64,000 nt of DNA from Pseudomonas fluorescens (GCF_902498195.1 NZ_CABVIY010000001.1:496001-560000); one strand, 5' to 3'; positions 26,469 to 35,045 are shown, counted from the stretch's first letter. Translations and numbers: made by a program. Notes: a model not told the origin generated them from the sequence alone.

Positions 26469-26825
26469 TCACGGTGCCCTGATCACTCGAAGATAGACCA
26501 ATGCGTTGACCACCAGCACCAAACCGGCCAGCCACAGTTGAATGGCCGGCGTCAGCCCGGCCGGATAAATCACCGGCCACACGTAATGTTCGATGAACCC
26601 GGCGCCGTAGCCGCTTTGTCCGGCGGCGTGGCGCATCAGGTTTTCCCAGCGGGTCAGCGGGCAGGGCAGGTGGAACAGTTCCACCGCCACACCCCAGGCG
26701 GCGGCAGGCAGGTGGCACCAGATCGCGCGGCGCCATTTCAGCACCAGCAGCCCGCCGAACACCACGAACACAATGAACGACAGATGAAACAGCACCAGCC
26801 CATCGGCGGCGATACGGTAGAGCAT
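26469..26825 (-). CDS. DUF2784 family membrane protein
   Basis: 118-residue protein with three transmembrane helices. The start at 26825 (MLYRIAADGLVLFHLSFIVF) gives the usual DUF2784 N-terminus; an in-frame ATG ten codons upstream is less likely. Conserved features are WCHLPAAAWGVAVELFHLPCP and TRWENLMR with a Cys-Pro-Leu-Thr turn, followed by FIEHYVWPVIYP. The family function is unknown. It is 60 bp downstream of the DapA-like gene on the same strand and may share its transcript. Confidence 0.8.
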   Translation of the reverse strand: MLYRIAADGLVLFHLSFIVFVVFGGLLVLKWRRAIWCHLPAAAWGVAVELFHLPCPLTRWENLMRHAAGQSGYGAGFIEHYVWPVIYPAGLTPAIQLWLAGLVLVVNALVYLRVIRAP

Positions 26826-26885
26826 GGCGACCCCCGCGGGCGTCAGGCGAATCACTGCATGGTACGCGGGCGGGTGGCTGGCGCT

Positions 26886-27755
26886 CTATCGATTGTTCAG
26901 CGCGCCGAGTACCGTCTTTAAACGCGCCACCATGGCCTCGCTGCTGCGTTGCATCGGCGCGCGCAGTTCATCGCCGATCAGGCCCTCAAGGGCCAGGGCG
27001 GTCTTGACCGGAGCGGGATTGGGTTCGATGAACAGGCTTTGAATCAACGGCAGCAGTTCGAAGAAGGTGCGACGGCCGGCGGCCAACTGGTTGTCGCGGA
27101 TCTGCCGGTACAGCGTGACAAAGCGCTCGGGATGCACATGGGCCGACGCGGCGATCGCCCCTGTGGCGCCCAGGCACAAGGCGCTGAAGATCTGGTTGTC
27201 TTCGCCGCACAGCACATCGACCTGGCCGCTGGACAGCAGCGCGAGGGTGTTGCCCAGGTTGCCGCCGCAGTCCTTGATCGCGACGATGCGCTCGTGGGCG
27301 ACGATGTCGAGCAGGGTCGCCTGCTCGAAGGCCACGCCGGTGCGGTAGGGGATGTCGTAGAGAATCAGCGGCACGCTGGAAGCATCGGCCACGGTGTTGA
27401 AAAACGCTTCGAGCCCCGCCTGGGACGGGCGGATGTAATACGGCGGCGGCACCAGCAACCCGGCGAGCGGACGCTTGAGGATTTCGCCCTGGAATTGCAA
27501 CAACTCGCTCAGGTTGTTCCCGGCCAGGCCCATGACCACGCGATGCGCCGGCACCTGTTCCAGTACGGCATCGAGCACCGCCAGTTGCTCATGCTTGGCC
27601 ATGGCGGCCGGTTCGCCGGTGGTGCCGCAGACAATCAGGCCGTCGACGCCTTGTTCCAGCAAATGGCTGACCAGCCGCCGCAGGCCGACGAAATCGATGG
27701 CACCGTTGTGGAACGGCGTGACGAGGGGAACCCAGATACCTTGGAACGATGACAT
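26886..27755 (-). CDS. DapA/NanA-family (dihydrodipicolinate synthase-like) aldolase or lyase
   Basis: 289-residue TIM-barrel class I aldolase. The Schiff-base lysine is in VAIKDCGGNLGN, the general tyrosine in LILYDIPYRTGV, and the threonine pair in CGTTGEPAAM, so the active site is complete. Members include 4-hydroxy-tetrahydrodipicolinate synthase and many pyruvate-dependent aldolases of sugar or amino-acid breakdown. The YDIPYRTG form and its isolated position suggest an accessory paralogue rather than the lysine-pathway dapA; this is an inference. Confidence 0.85.
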   Translation of the reverse strand: MSSFQGIWVPLVTPFHNGAIDFVGLRRLVSHLLEQGVDGLIVCGTTGEPAAMAKHEQLAVLDAVLEQVPAHRVVMGLAGNNLSELLQFQGEILKRPLAGLLVPPPYYIRPSQAGLEAFFNTVADASSVPLILYDIPYRTGVAFEQATLLDIVAHERIVAIKDCGGNLGNTLALLSSGQVDVLCGEDNQIFSALCLGATGAIAASAHVHPERFVTLYRQIRDNQLAAGRRTFFELLPLIQSLFIEPNPAPVKTALALEGLIGDELRAPMQRSSEAMVARLKTVLGALNNR

Positions 27756-28158
27756 GCACTTTCTCCTGATGGTTGACCGATTTCGTCACCGTCAGGAGCG
27801 TAGAAGGATGCGAGCAAGGGGCGTGTGGTCCGTCGCGCTCAATGTCCTGTCAGCTCATCTGACGGGACAGCGCGCCCCGGTCACATGAGCGACTGTTTCT
27901 TCGATTTGAGGGCGTGCGCAACGCAACCTTGCGCCTTGGCAATCAAGCCAATGACGACAGTGTTGAGGTTGAAGGTTGCGGACATTTTTACTTACACCCT
28001 GAATGAGGCGCCCAGTTTTAAAAGCCGGCGCGGTATTTGTCAATCAGCAAAATCAGCAAAGCGGGTAGTCGATGACAGGTAATATGCGCAAGATTGTTCA
28101 AGCCATTGGCTGCGGCGGCTGGCAAAGTCTCGGGTCTTTCTCCTGGTTGTAGAGCGTT
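27756..28158. other. Intergenic region with one hairpin
   Basis: A 403-bp gap between the divergent DapA-like gene and azlC. It holds a hairpin at 27843-27869 (TGTCCTGTCAG, 5-base loop, CTGACGGGACA, one G-T pair) that could be an operator or attenuator, and an AT-rich stretch near 27981-28060 where the azlC promoter may lie. I see no convincing reading frame. Confidence 0.4.
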
Positions 28159-28857
28159 ATGTCCAACTCACATTTGCCGCGCACCGCGTTCCTGCGCGGC
28201 GCCGCGGCGATCATGCCGCTGTCCCTCGCGACCGCGCCCTGGGGCTTGCTGGCCGGTTCCATGGCCATCGAAGCCAATCTCACACCCCTGCAAGGCCAGG
28301 GCTTGTCGAGCATCGTTTTTGCCGGCGCCGCGCAACTGGTGGCCATCGGCATGCTCAAGGGCGGGGCGGGGATCTTTTCGATCCTGCTGACCACCTTGCT
28401 GCTGACGTCCCAGCATTTGCTCTACGGGATGAGCATGCGGTCGGTGATCTCGCCCTTGCCGGGGCGTTGGCGGGTGGGGTTGGGTTTCCTGCTCACCGAT
28501 GAGCTGTTCGCCCTGACCAGCCAGCACGACAAGCAACAGTTCGATCGCTGGTATGCCCTGGGCGTGGGCCTGACGTTCTACATCGCCTGGAACCTGTTCA
28601 CCCTGGCCGGGATCGTGCTCGGCAGTAGCATTCCGGGCCTTGAGCATCTGGGGCTGGATTTCTCCATCGCCGCCACTTTCATCGCCCTGATCACCCCGGT
28701 GGTGCGCAATGTGCCGACCGTGGTCTGCGTCGCGGTGTCGCTGTTCTGCTCGGTGCTGTTCAGCTATTGGCAATGGGGTTCGGCGCTGGTGCTGTCGGGG
28801 TTGGCGGGCATGACCGCCGGGTTTGTCTGCAACAAGTTCTGGGGAGCGCGCACATGA
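28159..28857 (+). CDS. azlC: AzlC-family branched-chain amino-acid exporter, large subunit
   Basis: 232-residue inner-membrane protein with about six to seven helices. AzlC features are IMPLSLATAPWGLLAGSMAIEANLT-like first helices, GLSSIVFAGAAQLVAIGML, SQHLLYGMSMR and FLLTDELFALTS. AzlC works with AzlD (YgaZH in E. coli) to export branched-chain amino acids such as valine. Its stop overlaps the azlD start by 4 bp (ATGA). The start is the ATG at 28159. Confidence 0.92.
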   Translation: MSNSHLPRTAFLRGAAAIMPLSLATAPWGLLAGSMAIEANLTPLQGQGLSSIVFAGAAQLVAIGMLKGGAGIFSILLTTLLLTSQHLLYGMSMRSVISPLPGRWRVGLGFLLTDELFALTSQHDKQQFDRWYALGVGLTFYIAWNLFTLAGIVLGSSIPGLEHLGLDFSIAATFIALITPVVRNVPTVVCVAVSLFCSVLFSYWQWGSALVLSGLAGMTAGFVCNKFWGART

Positions 28858-29168
28858 TGGTCTGGGCGGTGATTATCGGCATGGGCGTGTTGGTGTTCCT
28901 CAACCGCTATGTCTTTCTAGAGCCACGACTGCCGGTGCGCCTGAGCAGCAATGCCCGGCAGTTCCTCGGCTTCGCCGTGCCAGGCATGTTGACCGCGATC
29001 TGCGGGCCGATTGTGTTCATGCCCGAGAAACAGCTGAACCTGCAATGGGATAACCCCTACCTGATCAGTTCGCTGGTGGCCGTCGGCCTGGTGCTGTACA
29101 CCCGCAACACCTTGCTCAGCATGCTGTTAAGCATGGGTTTTTTCTTTCTACTTCGCTGGTGGCTGTGA
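28854..29168 (+). CDS. azlD: AzlD-family exporter, small subunit
   Basis: 104-residue partner of AzlC with three to four helices, starting with MMVWAVIIGMGVLVFLNRY and containing GFAVPGMLTAICGPIVFMP, the conserved AzlD middle segment. The start codon overlaps the azlC stop, so the two subunits are translationally coupled. A second ATG follows immediately at 28857. Confidence 0.9.
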   Translation: MMVWAVIIGMGVLVFLNRYVFLEPRLPVRLSSNARQFLGFAVPGMLTAICGPIVFMPEKQLNLQWDNPYLISSLVAVGLVLYTRNTLLSMLLSMGFFFLLRWWL

Positions 29169-29234
29169 ACCGGGGTTGGCAAATTGTTCTACGCTTAAAG
29201 CGGATGACCGATCCCTTCAGGAAGAGAGGTGAAC

Positions 29235-29381
29235 ATGGCGAACGAACCCAAACGTCCGGACCCGGACGAAGATGTGGATGAGCCTACGGAAGAAGAGATT
29301 GAGCAGCAGAAGCGTTCGGTGCCGGACTGGAAGCATCCGGATGACGGGACTGAATTGTCGGAGCCTGATCGTAAGTTCTGA
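29235..29381 (+). CDS. Small acidic protein (48 residues)
   Basis: Short reading frame MANEPKRPDPDEDVDEPTEE... ending ...DGTELSEPDRKF, rich in Asp, Glu and Pro, with no predicted membrane or secretion signal. AGAGAGGT lies about 8 bp before the ATG. The composition is coherent along its whole length and the frame is closed by TGA at 29379-29381. I do not know a function. It would be missed by a length cut-off of 60 residues. Confidence 0.65.
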   Translation: MANEPKRPDPDEDVDEPTEEEIEQQKRSVPDWKHPDDGTELSEPDRKF

Positions 29382-29545
29382 AGGTTCTTTGAATGCGGTT
29401 TGGTGTGAATTCCCATTGCTGCGGTAACGGCAGCTAATGGTTGCGCTTTACAGCGGATCACTTGGTAAGAGCCCCAGGTAATCGAGGGCTCCGGTTTAAA
29501 ACGTAAAGGATGTCTCCGGTTTCTACCCAGATGCCCCCGATCCCC
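29382..29545. other. Intergenic, no gene seen
   Basis: Before the REPIN at 29546 the region holds only AT-rich sequence with weak symmetry (GAGCCCCAGGTAATCGAGGGCTC at about 29468-29490, a possible terminator for the plus-strand genes). Confidence 0.35.
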
Positions 29546-29635
29546 TGTGGGAGCGGGCTTGCTCGCGAAAGCGGTGTGTCAGTTGATACCTGTATTGCCT
29601 GACACGACCCCTTCGCGAGCAAGCCCGCTCCCACA
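29546..29635. repeat. Paired REP element (class A REPIN)
   Basis: Inverted class A pair (TGTGGGAGCGGGCTTGCTCG and its complement) with a loop that itself contains GTGTCAG / CTGACAC. This loop pairing recurs in the elements at 53141 and 51527. Confidence 0.9.
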
Positions 29636-29744
29636 TTTGGACCGCGGACAGGGCCTCAATACGAAAGGGGCAAGAGCGCTCGGTTACTTGGGGCTCTTCC
29701 AGGTTGACCCGCTGTAAAAGCGCAATCATTCCCCCCAAACCCAA

Positions 29745-29972
29745 TCAAACCGCCTCATTCCAGCGAATCTGCGTAATACCCAGTTGCTGCGCCTGCTCAC
29801 GGGCAATCTCAAGGCTGATATCTGGGCACATGGAATGATTACGCTGGGGAAAAGCATGAATGGCAGCCGAATGAATAGCCTCGCCATCCGAAAACTTCAC
29901 CGCCAACTTGAAGAAGTGCTGGCGCACACCCTCAAAAACGTAATGCACGGCATAAGTCACGAGTTCACTCAT
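29745..29972 (-). CDS. Small protein of unknown function (possibly DUF6555-like)
   Basis: 75-residue soluble protein beginning MSELVTYAVHYVFEGVRQHF and containing a DGEAIHSAAIHA segment. The AGGAGG ribosome site directly before the ATG at 29972 is strong. Its layout resembles small Pseudomonas proteins grouped as DUF6555, but I am not certain of this. No neighbours point to a role. Confidence 0.65.
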   Translation of the reverse strand: MSELVTYAVHYVFEGVRQHFFKLAVKFSDGEAIHSAAIHAFPQRNHSMCPDISLEIAREQAQQLGITQIRWNEAV

Positions 29973-30091
29973 GTATTCCTCCTGAGGCGAGCCGGAACAT
30001 GGGCTCAGTAGTCGATTAGGGGATTCAGAGAGATCTGCGGTGCACGTATTTTATAAACGGGATGTGCAGAAATAGTACGGCTGAAAAAGAA

Positions 30092-30110
30092 AGAGGCTCA
30101 ACGAGCCTCT
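30092..30110 (-). terminator. Rho-independent terminator
   Basis: A 7-bp stem (AGAGGCT / AGCCTCT) with a 5-base loop is followed on the minus strand by TTTCTTTTTC. It lies 65 bp after the stop of the hypothetical gene at 30175, which supports that gene being transcribed. Confidence 0.7.
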
Positions 30111-30174
30111 ACGCTTGAGAGTGGTGCGAAGGCGGATTCGTTCAGTCTTTCTGCCGAAAGCCCCCGCACAAGGC

Positions 30175-30462
30175 TCAAACGTCTAACAGCGACAGAAAAT
30201 CAGGGTGAGCCGCCCGGTAACCCAAGGTCTTGTCGATCCAGGCATTCAACTCATTGACCATCACCGGTGGTCGGCCCGGATAGCCTTCCAGGGTCGAGCT
30301 CAACAGTGTGTCGATATCCGGGACGGATCGCAGGTTACGGGTATTGATGTATTGCCCGATATAACAGTCGAGTGGGTAGTGTTCGTTCTTTGTTAGATAA
30401 ACACACGCCAGCGTCACGACTTGATTGTTCGTAAAATCGTTGCGCAATTGGATTCTCTGCAA
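30175..30462 (-). CDS. Hypothetical protein, unusual TTG start
   Basis: 95-residue frame that begins with TTG at 30462 (TTG CAG AGA ATC). Features are a VVTLACVYLTKNEHYPLDCY strand-like stretch and a proline-rich centre (EGYPGRPPVMVNELNAWID). Base composition is lower in GC than the flanks, as is the 240 bp upstream of it. No clear ribosome site precedes the TTG. The downstream terminator argues for a real gene. It has no recognised family and may be recently acquired. Confidence 0.5.
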   Translation of the reverse strand: MQRIQLRNDFTNNQVVTLACVYLTKNEHYPLDCYIGQYINTRNLRSVPDIDTLLSSTLEGYPGRPPVMVNELNAWIDKTLGYRAAHPDFLSLLDV

Positions 30463-30703
30463 GGCTTGTTGTATGGGATGTCCTTAATTGCTGACTCTTT
30501 GGTCAGCTGTATGAAGCCTTTCTGAAGGCGGCGCGAATGCTAGCTGTAGTCATTGAAAATGTATCTATGGCGACAAGATTGTCGGACAAGCGGTAATCCA
30601 CGAAGCGAAGACACTTATCAGTGTTAAATAGTTGAAACAGTAGTTGTACTGTTTTTCGCCGTAATCTTGTTACATAGAGCATTGGATGGGTTGACATTAC
30701 GTT

Positions 30704-31384
30704 TCAAGTTAGCTCTTCAATCAACTCCGGCCCCTGGTTCCTGGCACTGCCAACCGCCTTGCCAACCCTGTACCACTCGAACACATCACTGTCCTCTCCT
30801 CCCGTCAGCACCATTTGTTCGGCGCGCTCTTTGGGCGTGGCGGGGTCAAGCCATTCCAGCGTCAGTTGCGCCGATAACACCACCGGTCGCCGGTCATGGA
30901 TATCCACCATGCCGCCCGCGCTGTCGGCGGTAATGATGACGAAACCGTCGTCCTCCCGGGGCATCGCGCTGCCGATGGGAAACTGCCCGATCGCCGCACA
31001 GAAAATCGGCCCCCGGTCACGGCGGCGGATCAGCCAGGGCTGCCGGGTGCCATCCCCGGCGTCGACCCACTCGAACCAGTTGTCGACCGGGCAGATTGCG
31101 CGGTGGGGCCAGATCGCCCGGAAGAACGGGCCGTGGGCCACTTTCTCGACCCGCGCATTGATCGGCGCCGCGCGATCCTTCGCCCAGTGCGGTCGCCAGC
31201 CCCAGCGCTGCGAATCGGCATGCACACCGTCGTCTTCGCGATGCAACAGCGCCAGTTGCGTGGTGGGCGCGGCGTTGTAGCGCGCCAAAGGCTGATCGCC
31301 GACGTGGTTGATCAACGCGTCGGGAATGCTCAGCACCGCGACGAAATCGTGAATGCCCCGGTATTGCGACAGGCGTCCGCACAT
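30704..31384 (-). CDS. SRAP-family abasic-site DNA crosslinking protein (YedK/HMCES type)
   Basis: 226-residue SOS-response-associated peptidase. The start at 31384 puts Cys at position 2 (MCGRLSQYRG); after Met removal this Cys forms a thiazolidine crosslink with abasic sites in single-stranded DNA. Other active-site parts are visible: APINARVEKV (Asn), DNWFEWV (Glu) and VDIHDRRPVVL (His). The product protects abasic sites at forks. The gene stands alone, in an AT-rich setting at its 3' side. Confidence 0.92.
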   Translation of the reverse strand: MCGRLSQYRGIHDFVAVLSIPDALINHVGDQPLARYNAAPTTQLALLHREDDGVHADSQRWGWRPHWAKDRAAPINARVEKVAHGPFFRAIWPHRAICPVDNWFEWVDAGDGTRQPWLIRRRDRGPIFCAAIGQFPIGSAMPREDDGFVIITADSAGGMVDIHDRRPVVLSAQLTLEWLDPATPKERAEQMVLTGGEDSDVFEWYRVGKAVGSARNQGPELIEELT

Positions 31385-31560
31385 GACCGAATCCTCCGCT
31401 GGAATTTTCAGCATAGATGTACGCCAGAAAACAGTCTGTTGACCCGCTGTTGCAGGGCCAACACCGCGCAGGAAGGGTGATGAGCTTATGCAAAAATAGA
31501 ATTTAAATAACTCATTGTAAGAGCGTTATGGTCTATGTAAATCACCCCCTGGAGCCCCTG

Positions 31561-32508
31561 ATGAACCTGTCCCGATTCGTGCGCCGTCTGTTGACCAGCG
31601 CCCTGTTTGCCGCACCTCTGGCGCATGCCGCTGAGCCGGTCGTCCTGCACGTCGGCGATCAGAACTACTACAACATTCGCGCTTCGGTCGAAGCGTCGGG
31701 CGTGCTCAAGGACGCGCCTTACACCGTTGACTGGAAGCACTTCCAGGCCGCTGCGCCGCTGGCCGAAGCGCTGAACACCGGTGCGCTGGACCTGGGTTTT
31801 CTCGGTGATTCGGGCTTTCTGTTCCTCGCCGCCAAGCAGGCGCCAGTCAAGCTGATCGGTGTGTCGCGGCAGAACCCGGACACCATCGCCTTGCTGGTGC
31901 CCAAGGACTCGCCGGTGAAAACCATCGCCGACCTCAAGGGCAAGAAAGTCGCCTACTGGCCTGGCGCCTGGAGCCAGCAGCTGACCTTGCGCGCCCTGGA
32001 AAAAGCCGACCTGCCGGAAGACTACGTCGACTTCATCAAACTGATGCCGATCGATGCCGCCGCCGCATTGCCCCAGGGCAGCATTGACGCCTTCCCGGTG
32101 TGGGAACCGTACATTTCCCAGCAGATCCTGTTCTCCGGCGCGCGGCCGATCCTGACCGCCAAGAACCTGATGCCCGGCCTGAGTGCCATTGCCGCGTCGA
32201 CACCTTCGATCGACAGCAAGCGCGAAGCCATCGCCGACTTCCTCGGCCGCCTGAAAAAGGCCCGGGCCTGGGTCGACAGCCACACTGACGAATACGCGGA
32301 CCTGTGGGCGAAGAAAGCCAACCTCGACCAGAACGTCTCGCGCCACTGGTTGCGCCAGGCGCACATGACGGTCGGCCCGGTGGACGCCCAGGCGGCCAAG
32401 GACTTGCAGAGCACCGCGGATTTCCTGTTCAAGGTCAAGGCGCTGCCGAGCGAACTGGCGACCGCACCGATCATCGACAGCTCGTTCCAGCAGGCGCTGG
32501 CGAACTAA
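31561..32508 (+). CDS. Periplasmic binding protein of sulfonate/nitrate/taurine (SsuA) type
   Basis: 315-residue exported binding protein starting at the ATG at 31561 (signal peptide LLTSALFAAPLAHA). An in-frame ATG 11 codons upstream lacks a hydrophobic start, and TGGAG lies before the chosen one. Family features are HVGDQNYYNIRASVEASGVL, LNTGALDLGFLGDSG, and TIADLKGKKVAYWPGAWSQQ. It belongs to the type II binding proteins of aliphatic-sulfonate ABC transporters. No permease or ATPase gene adjoins it, so it is an orphan component here. Confidence 0.87.
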   Translation: MNLSRFVRRLLTSALFAAPLAHAAEPVVLHVGDQNYYNIRASVEASGVLKDAPYTVDWKHFQAAAPLAEALNTGALDLGFLGDSGFLFLAAKQAPVKLIGVSRQNPDTIALLVPKDSPVKTIADLKGKKVAYWPGAWSQQLTLRALEKADLPEDYVDFIKLMPIDAAAALPQGSIDAFPVWEPYISQQILFSGARPILTAKNLMPGLSAIAASTPSIDSKREAIADFLGRLKKARAWVDSHTDEYADLWAKKANLDQNVSRHWLRQAHMTVGPVDAQAAKDLQSTADFLFKVKALPSELATAPIIDSSFQQALAN

Positions 32509-32515
32509 GCGGCAC

Positions 32516-32621
32516 CCCTGTAGGAGCGAGCCTGCTCGCGATGGTCGTCAACGATAACTCTGGTCGGCTGACACCCCACAGCGTTCTCGCGACCATCGCC
32601 AGCATGCTCGCTCCTACAGGG
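32516..32621. repeat. REPIN (class C)
   Basis: Inverted pair with outer arms CCCTGTAGGAGCGAGC and its complement; the left half carries TGGTCGTCAACGATAAC and the right half only part of this (CGCGACCATCG). It is the same class as the elements at 23711 and 26348, with arms that have diverged more. Confidence 0.88.
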
Positions 32622-32661
32622 TAAGATGGCAGCCTCGTAGAGGTCTGGCTTAAGGCAAAAC

Positions 32662-33561
32662 ATGAAACAGTGGGTCAAGGTTTTATCGGCGTGCGCCATG
32701 GCAGTCAGTCTGCTGGGTTGTATCGCCGCTCCCATCGAAATGACGCCGCAGACCGAACAGCGTCTGCAAACCCAACCGCCGATTCGCTTCCTGCTGACCT
32801 TCGATGACGGTCCGAGCGCATCGAGTTTCTGGAACCCCACCGACACCGTACTCGACAGCCTGGCGCGCAATCCGCTGCAGCCGGATATCAAGGCTGTGTT
32901 CTTCGTGCAGACCCGTGCCACACGCGCCGGCAACAGTGACATCGGCCGCGCCGTCATGCACCGCGAGCGGGATGCCGGGCATATACTTGGCTTCCACACC
33001 GCCACGCCTTCGCACACCAATCACCGTTCCCTTGACCCGCAGGCGCTTGAAGATGCGCTGACCAAGGGCTGCGCCGATATCGCGGCGATCACCGGGGCGC
33101 CGCCGACCCTGCTGCGCCCGCCTTTCTGGAACTACGACAAGCGTACCTTCGCCGCGTATCAGCAACATGGCCTGCACGTGCTGCTGACCGACCTGAGCGC
33201 CAATGACGGCAAGATCTGGGGGTTCAACGCCAGCCCCCGGCGACGGGCGCACTTCCTGCGCTCGATGTCGGAGGTGCGCGAGCGCATCGCTTTGGGCGAA
33301 CTGCCGGTGGTCGACGGGGTGATTCCAGTGGTGGTGACCTTCCATGACCTTAATCGATACACCGCCCGGCATACCCGCGAGTACCTGCAAATCCTCCTCG
33401 ACAGCGCCGGGGCGACCGGGGTGAAGGTCGCGCAGCAGCCGTTTTACGATGACACGGCCGCCTTGCAACGGGCCGCGATGGCGCGGACCGTGCGCGACAG
33501 TGCGCAGCCGGTGAAGCTGCCGGGCTTCTGGAACTGGATCTGGAAAAGAAATGCCGAGTGA
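32662..33561 (+). CDS. Polysaccharide deacetylase-family lipoprotein
   Basis: 299-residue NodB-type carbohydrate esterase. The lipobox LLGC near residue 19 predicts an acylated lipoprotein. The metal and catalytic motif TFDDGPS is intact, with a modified second motif HTATPSHTNH and the third motif RPPFWNYD. It would remove N-acetyl groups from a surface or exopolysaccharide in the periplasm. A HDLNRYTARHTREYL segment holds the later histidine. It stands alone with no polysaccharide genes next to it. Confidence 0.87.
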   Translation: MKQWVKVLSACAMAVSLLGCIAAPIEMTPQTEQRLQTQPPIRFLLTFDDGPSASSFWNPTDTVLDSLARNPLQPDIKAVFFVQTRATRAGNSDIGRAVMHRERDAGHILGFHTATPSHTNHRSLDPQALEDALTKGCADIAAITGAPPTLLRPPFWNYDKRTFAAYQQHGLHVLLTDLSANDGKIWGFNASPRRRAHFLRSMSEVRERIALGELPVVDGVIPVVVTFHDLNRYTARHTREYLQILLDSAGATGVKVAQQPFYDDTAALQRAAMARTVRDSAQPVKLPGFWNWIWKRNAE

Positions 33562-33674
33562 GAAAGCGCTTGGATTTGCGACGCGGATAACACTTTCTGC
33601 CGGCGCAGAAATGGCAAAGCCCATCTATTCTCAACCGGATCCTATCCGATCATCAGCCGTCCGAGGGACCGGTC

Positions 33675-33914
33675 ATGCTACCCATCTCAGTCCTTTGCAA
33701 CATTGTCGAGTCCGGATTTACCCCGCTGGCCTGCGAATGCACGGAAAGTGGGGGATTGCTGCGCATTGAGGTGTACGAACCCGCCAGCGGTCGGGTAGAG
33801 CTGCTGATCAGCGGCGTCTCGACCGAGCAATTGACCAGCGTGCGGGCCATTTCCGAGCTGGTGGGCGAGTTGCGCACCGAGATGAGCGCCGGCCGCCGAG
33901 CGTTTGCTGGCTAG
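33675..33914 (+). CDS. DUF1652 family protein
   Basis: 79-residue protein common in Pseudomonas. The PLACECTESGGLLRIEVYEPASG segment and ISGVSTEQLTSVRAISELVG match the DUF1652 pattern; function unknown. It precedes a REPIN and converges with catR. Confidence 0.8.
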   Translation: MLPISVLCNIVESGFTPLACECTESGGLLRIEVYEPASGRVELLISGVSTEQLTSVRAISELVGELRTEMSAGRRAFAG

Positions 33915-33931
33915 CAAAGCCTGCACGGTCC

Positions 33932-34019
33932 CCTGTAGGAGCTGCCGCAGGCTGCGATCTTTTGATCTTGTTTTTAAAAGCAAAATCAAAAGATCGCAGC
34001 CTGCGGCAGCTCCTACAGG
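33932..34019. repeat. REPIN (class B)
   Basis: Inverted pair of a second REP type, GTAGGAGCTGCCGCAGGCTG then CGATCTTTTGATC, with a short A/T loop. It lies between the 3' ends of the DUF1652 and catR genes. Confidence 0.92.
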
Positions 34020-34033
34020 TGAAGCCTCCGGTG

Positions 34034-34918
34034 TCAGCCGCCTGGCTGTAGTTCCTCAATCATCCGCAAACAATGGTTCAACCCCGGCGAAACATCGCCC
34101 ACCCGACGGCTAAGGATGATCGGCGAGGTCGCGTTGTCTTCCAGCAGCGGGGTGAAGCCGATGTCGTCGCGGTGCAGCAATTGCACCGAGGCCGGCACCA
34201 GCGTGACACCGATCCCGGCCCCCACCAGCCCGATCGCCGTTTGCAGTTCGTTGGTCCATTGCGCCACGTGAATGCTCACGCCGTAGGACTCGAACAGGGC
34301 GATCACGTGGTCGGCGTAGCTGGGGCGCGGGTTGCCGGGGTAGAGCACAAAGGGTTCCTTGGCCAGGTCACGCAGGCTGATCGGGCCGGCCAGCAACGGG
34401 TGGCCGGCGGGCAGGGCGGCGACCAGGCGGTCTTCGGTCAACACGGTCTGGATGATGGCCGGGTCGTCGATGCGGATACGGCCGAAGCCGATGTCGATAC
34501 GCCCGGCTTTGAGCGCCTGCACTTGTTGCAGGGTGGTCATTTCCGAAAGGCCCAGCTCCAGTTCCAGCGGTTCGCCGCTGCGCAGGCGGCGGATCAGTTC
34601 CGGCAGCACCCCGTACAGCGTCGACGGCGCAAAACCGATGCCGAGCCAGGTTTTTTCGCCCAGGCCGATGCGCCGCGTGTTGTCGCAGACCTTGTTCAGT
34701 TGCTCAAGCAGGGCGGTGGAGTGTTCATGGAAAAACCGTCCGGCATCGGTCAGCTTCAACGGCCGCCCGCGCTCCAGCAGCATCACCCCCAGTTCGTCCT
34801 CCAGTTGCTGGATCTGCCGGCTCAGGGGCGGCTGGGCGATGTGCAGCAATTCGGCGGCGCGGGTGAAGTTGAGGGTTTTCGCCAGTACCTGGAAGTAACG
34901 CAGGTGACGCAGTTCCAT
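34034..34918 (-). CDS. catR: LysR-type activator of the catechol (cat) genes
   Basis: 294-residue LysR regulator of the BenM/CatM/CatR subgroup: the N-terminal MELRHLRYFQVLAKTLNFTR is typical, with a wHTH and an effector domain that would bind cis,cis-muconate (LGIGFAPSTLYGVLPELIRR). It is divergent from catB and an ATAC-N7-GTAT site lies 26 bp upstream of its start. It should activate catBCA in response to muconate and repress itself. The start is the ATG at 34918. Confidence 0.92.
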   Translation of the reverse strand: MELRHLRYFQVLAKTLNFTRAAELLHIAQPPLSRQIQQLEDELGVMLLERGRPLKLTDAGRFFHEHSTALLEQLNKVCDNTRRIGLGEKTWLGIGFAPSTLYGVLPELIRRLRSGEPLELELGLSEMTTLQQVQALKAGRIDIGFGRIRIDDPAIIQTVLTEDRLVAALPAGHPLLAGPISLRDLAKEPFVLYPGNPRPSYADHVIALFESYGVSIHVAQWTNELQTAIGLVGAGIGVTLVPASVQLLHRDDIGFTPLLEDNATSPIILSRRVGDVSPGLNHCLRMIEELQPGG

Positions 34919-34944
34919 GGAGCCTCCGGTTGCTCAGTGGTTGC

Positions 34945-34959
34945 ATACCTTTAAGGTAT
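34945..34959. promoter_or_regulatory. CatR/BenM-type operator, ATAC-N7-GTAT
   Basis: ATACCTTTAAGGTAT has the exact ATAC-N7-GTAT consensus of the BenM/CatM/CatR recognition site and is symmetric around a single central base. It lies between the divergent catR and catB starts, 86 bp before the catB ATG. A weaker inverted repeat (CCAAT / ATTGG, 34969-34983) lies 9 bp downstream. Confidence 0.85.
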
Positions 34960-35045
34960 CAAGTCAGACCAATTCTATATTGGCGTCGCGAAAAAAGCCG
35001 TACGAGAATCGACCCCAGAACTCCAAGAACCTGATGGGTATTGAA

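Noticed and set aside
30503..30697. 64-codon minus-strand frame before the SRAP gene region
   Set aside because: No ribosome site, no terminator of its own, and a low-complexity AT-rich setting; could not be supported.
34073..34954. 293-codon plus-strand frame opposite catR
   Set aside because: It would destroy the catR/catB divergent arrangement and has no ribosome site or motif.
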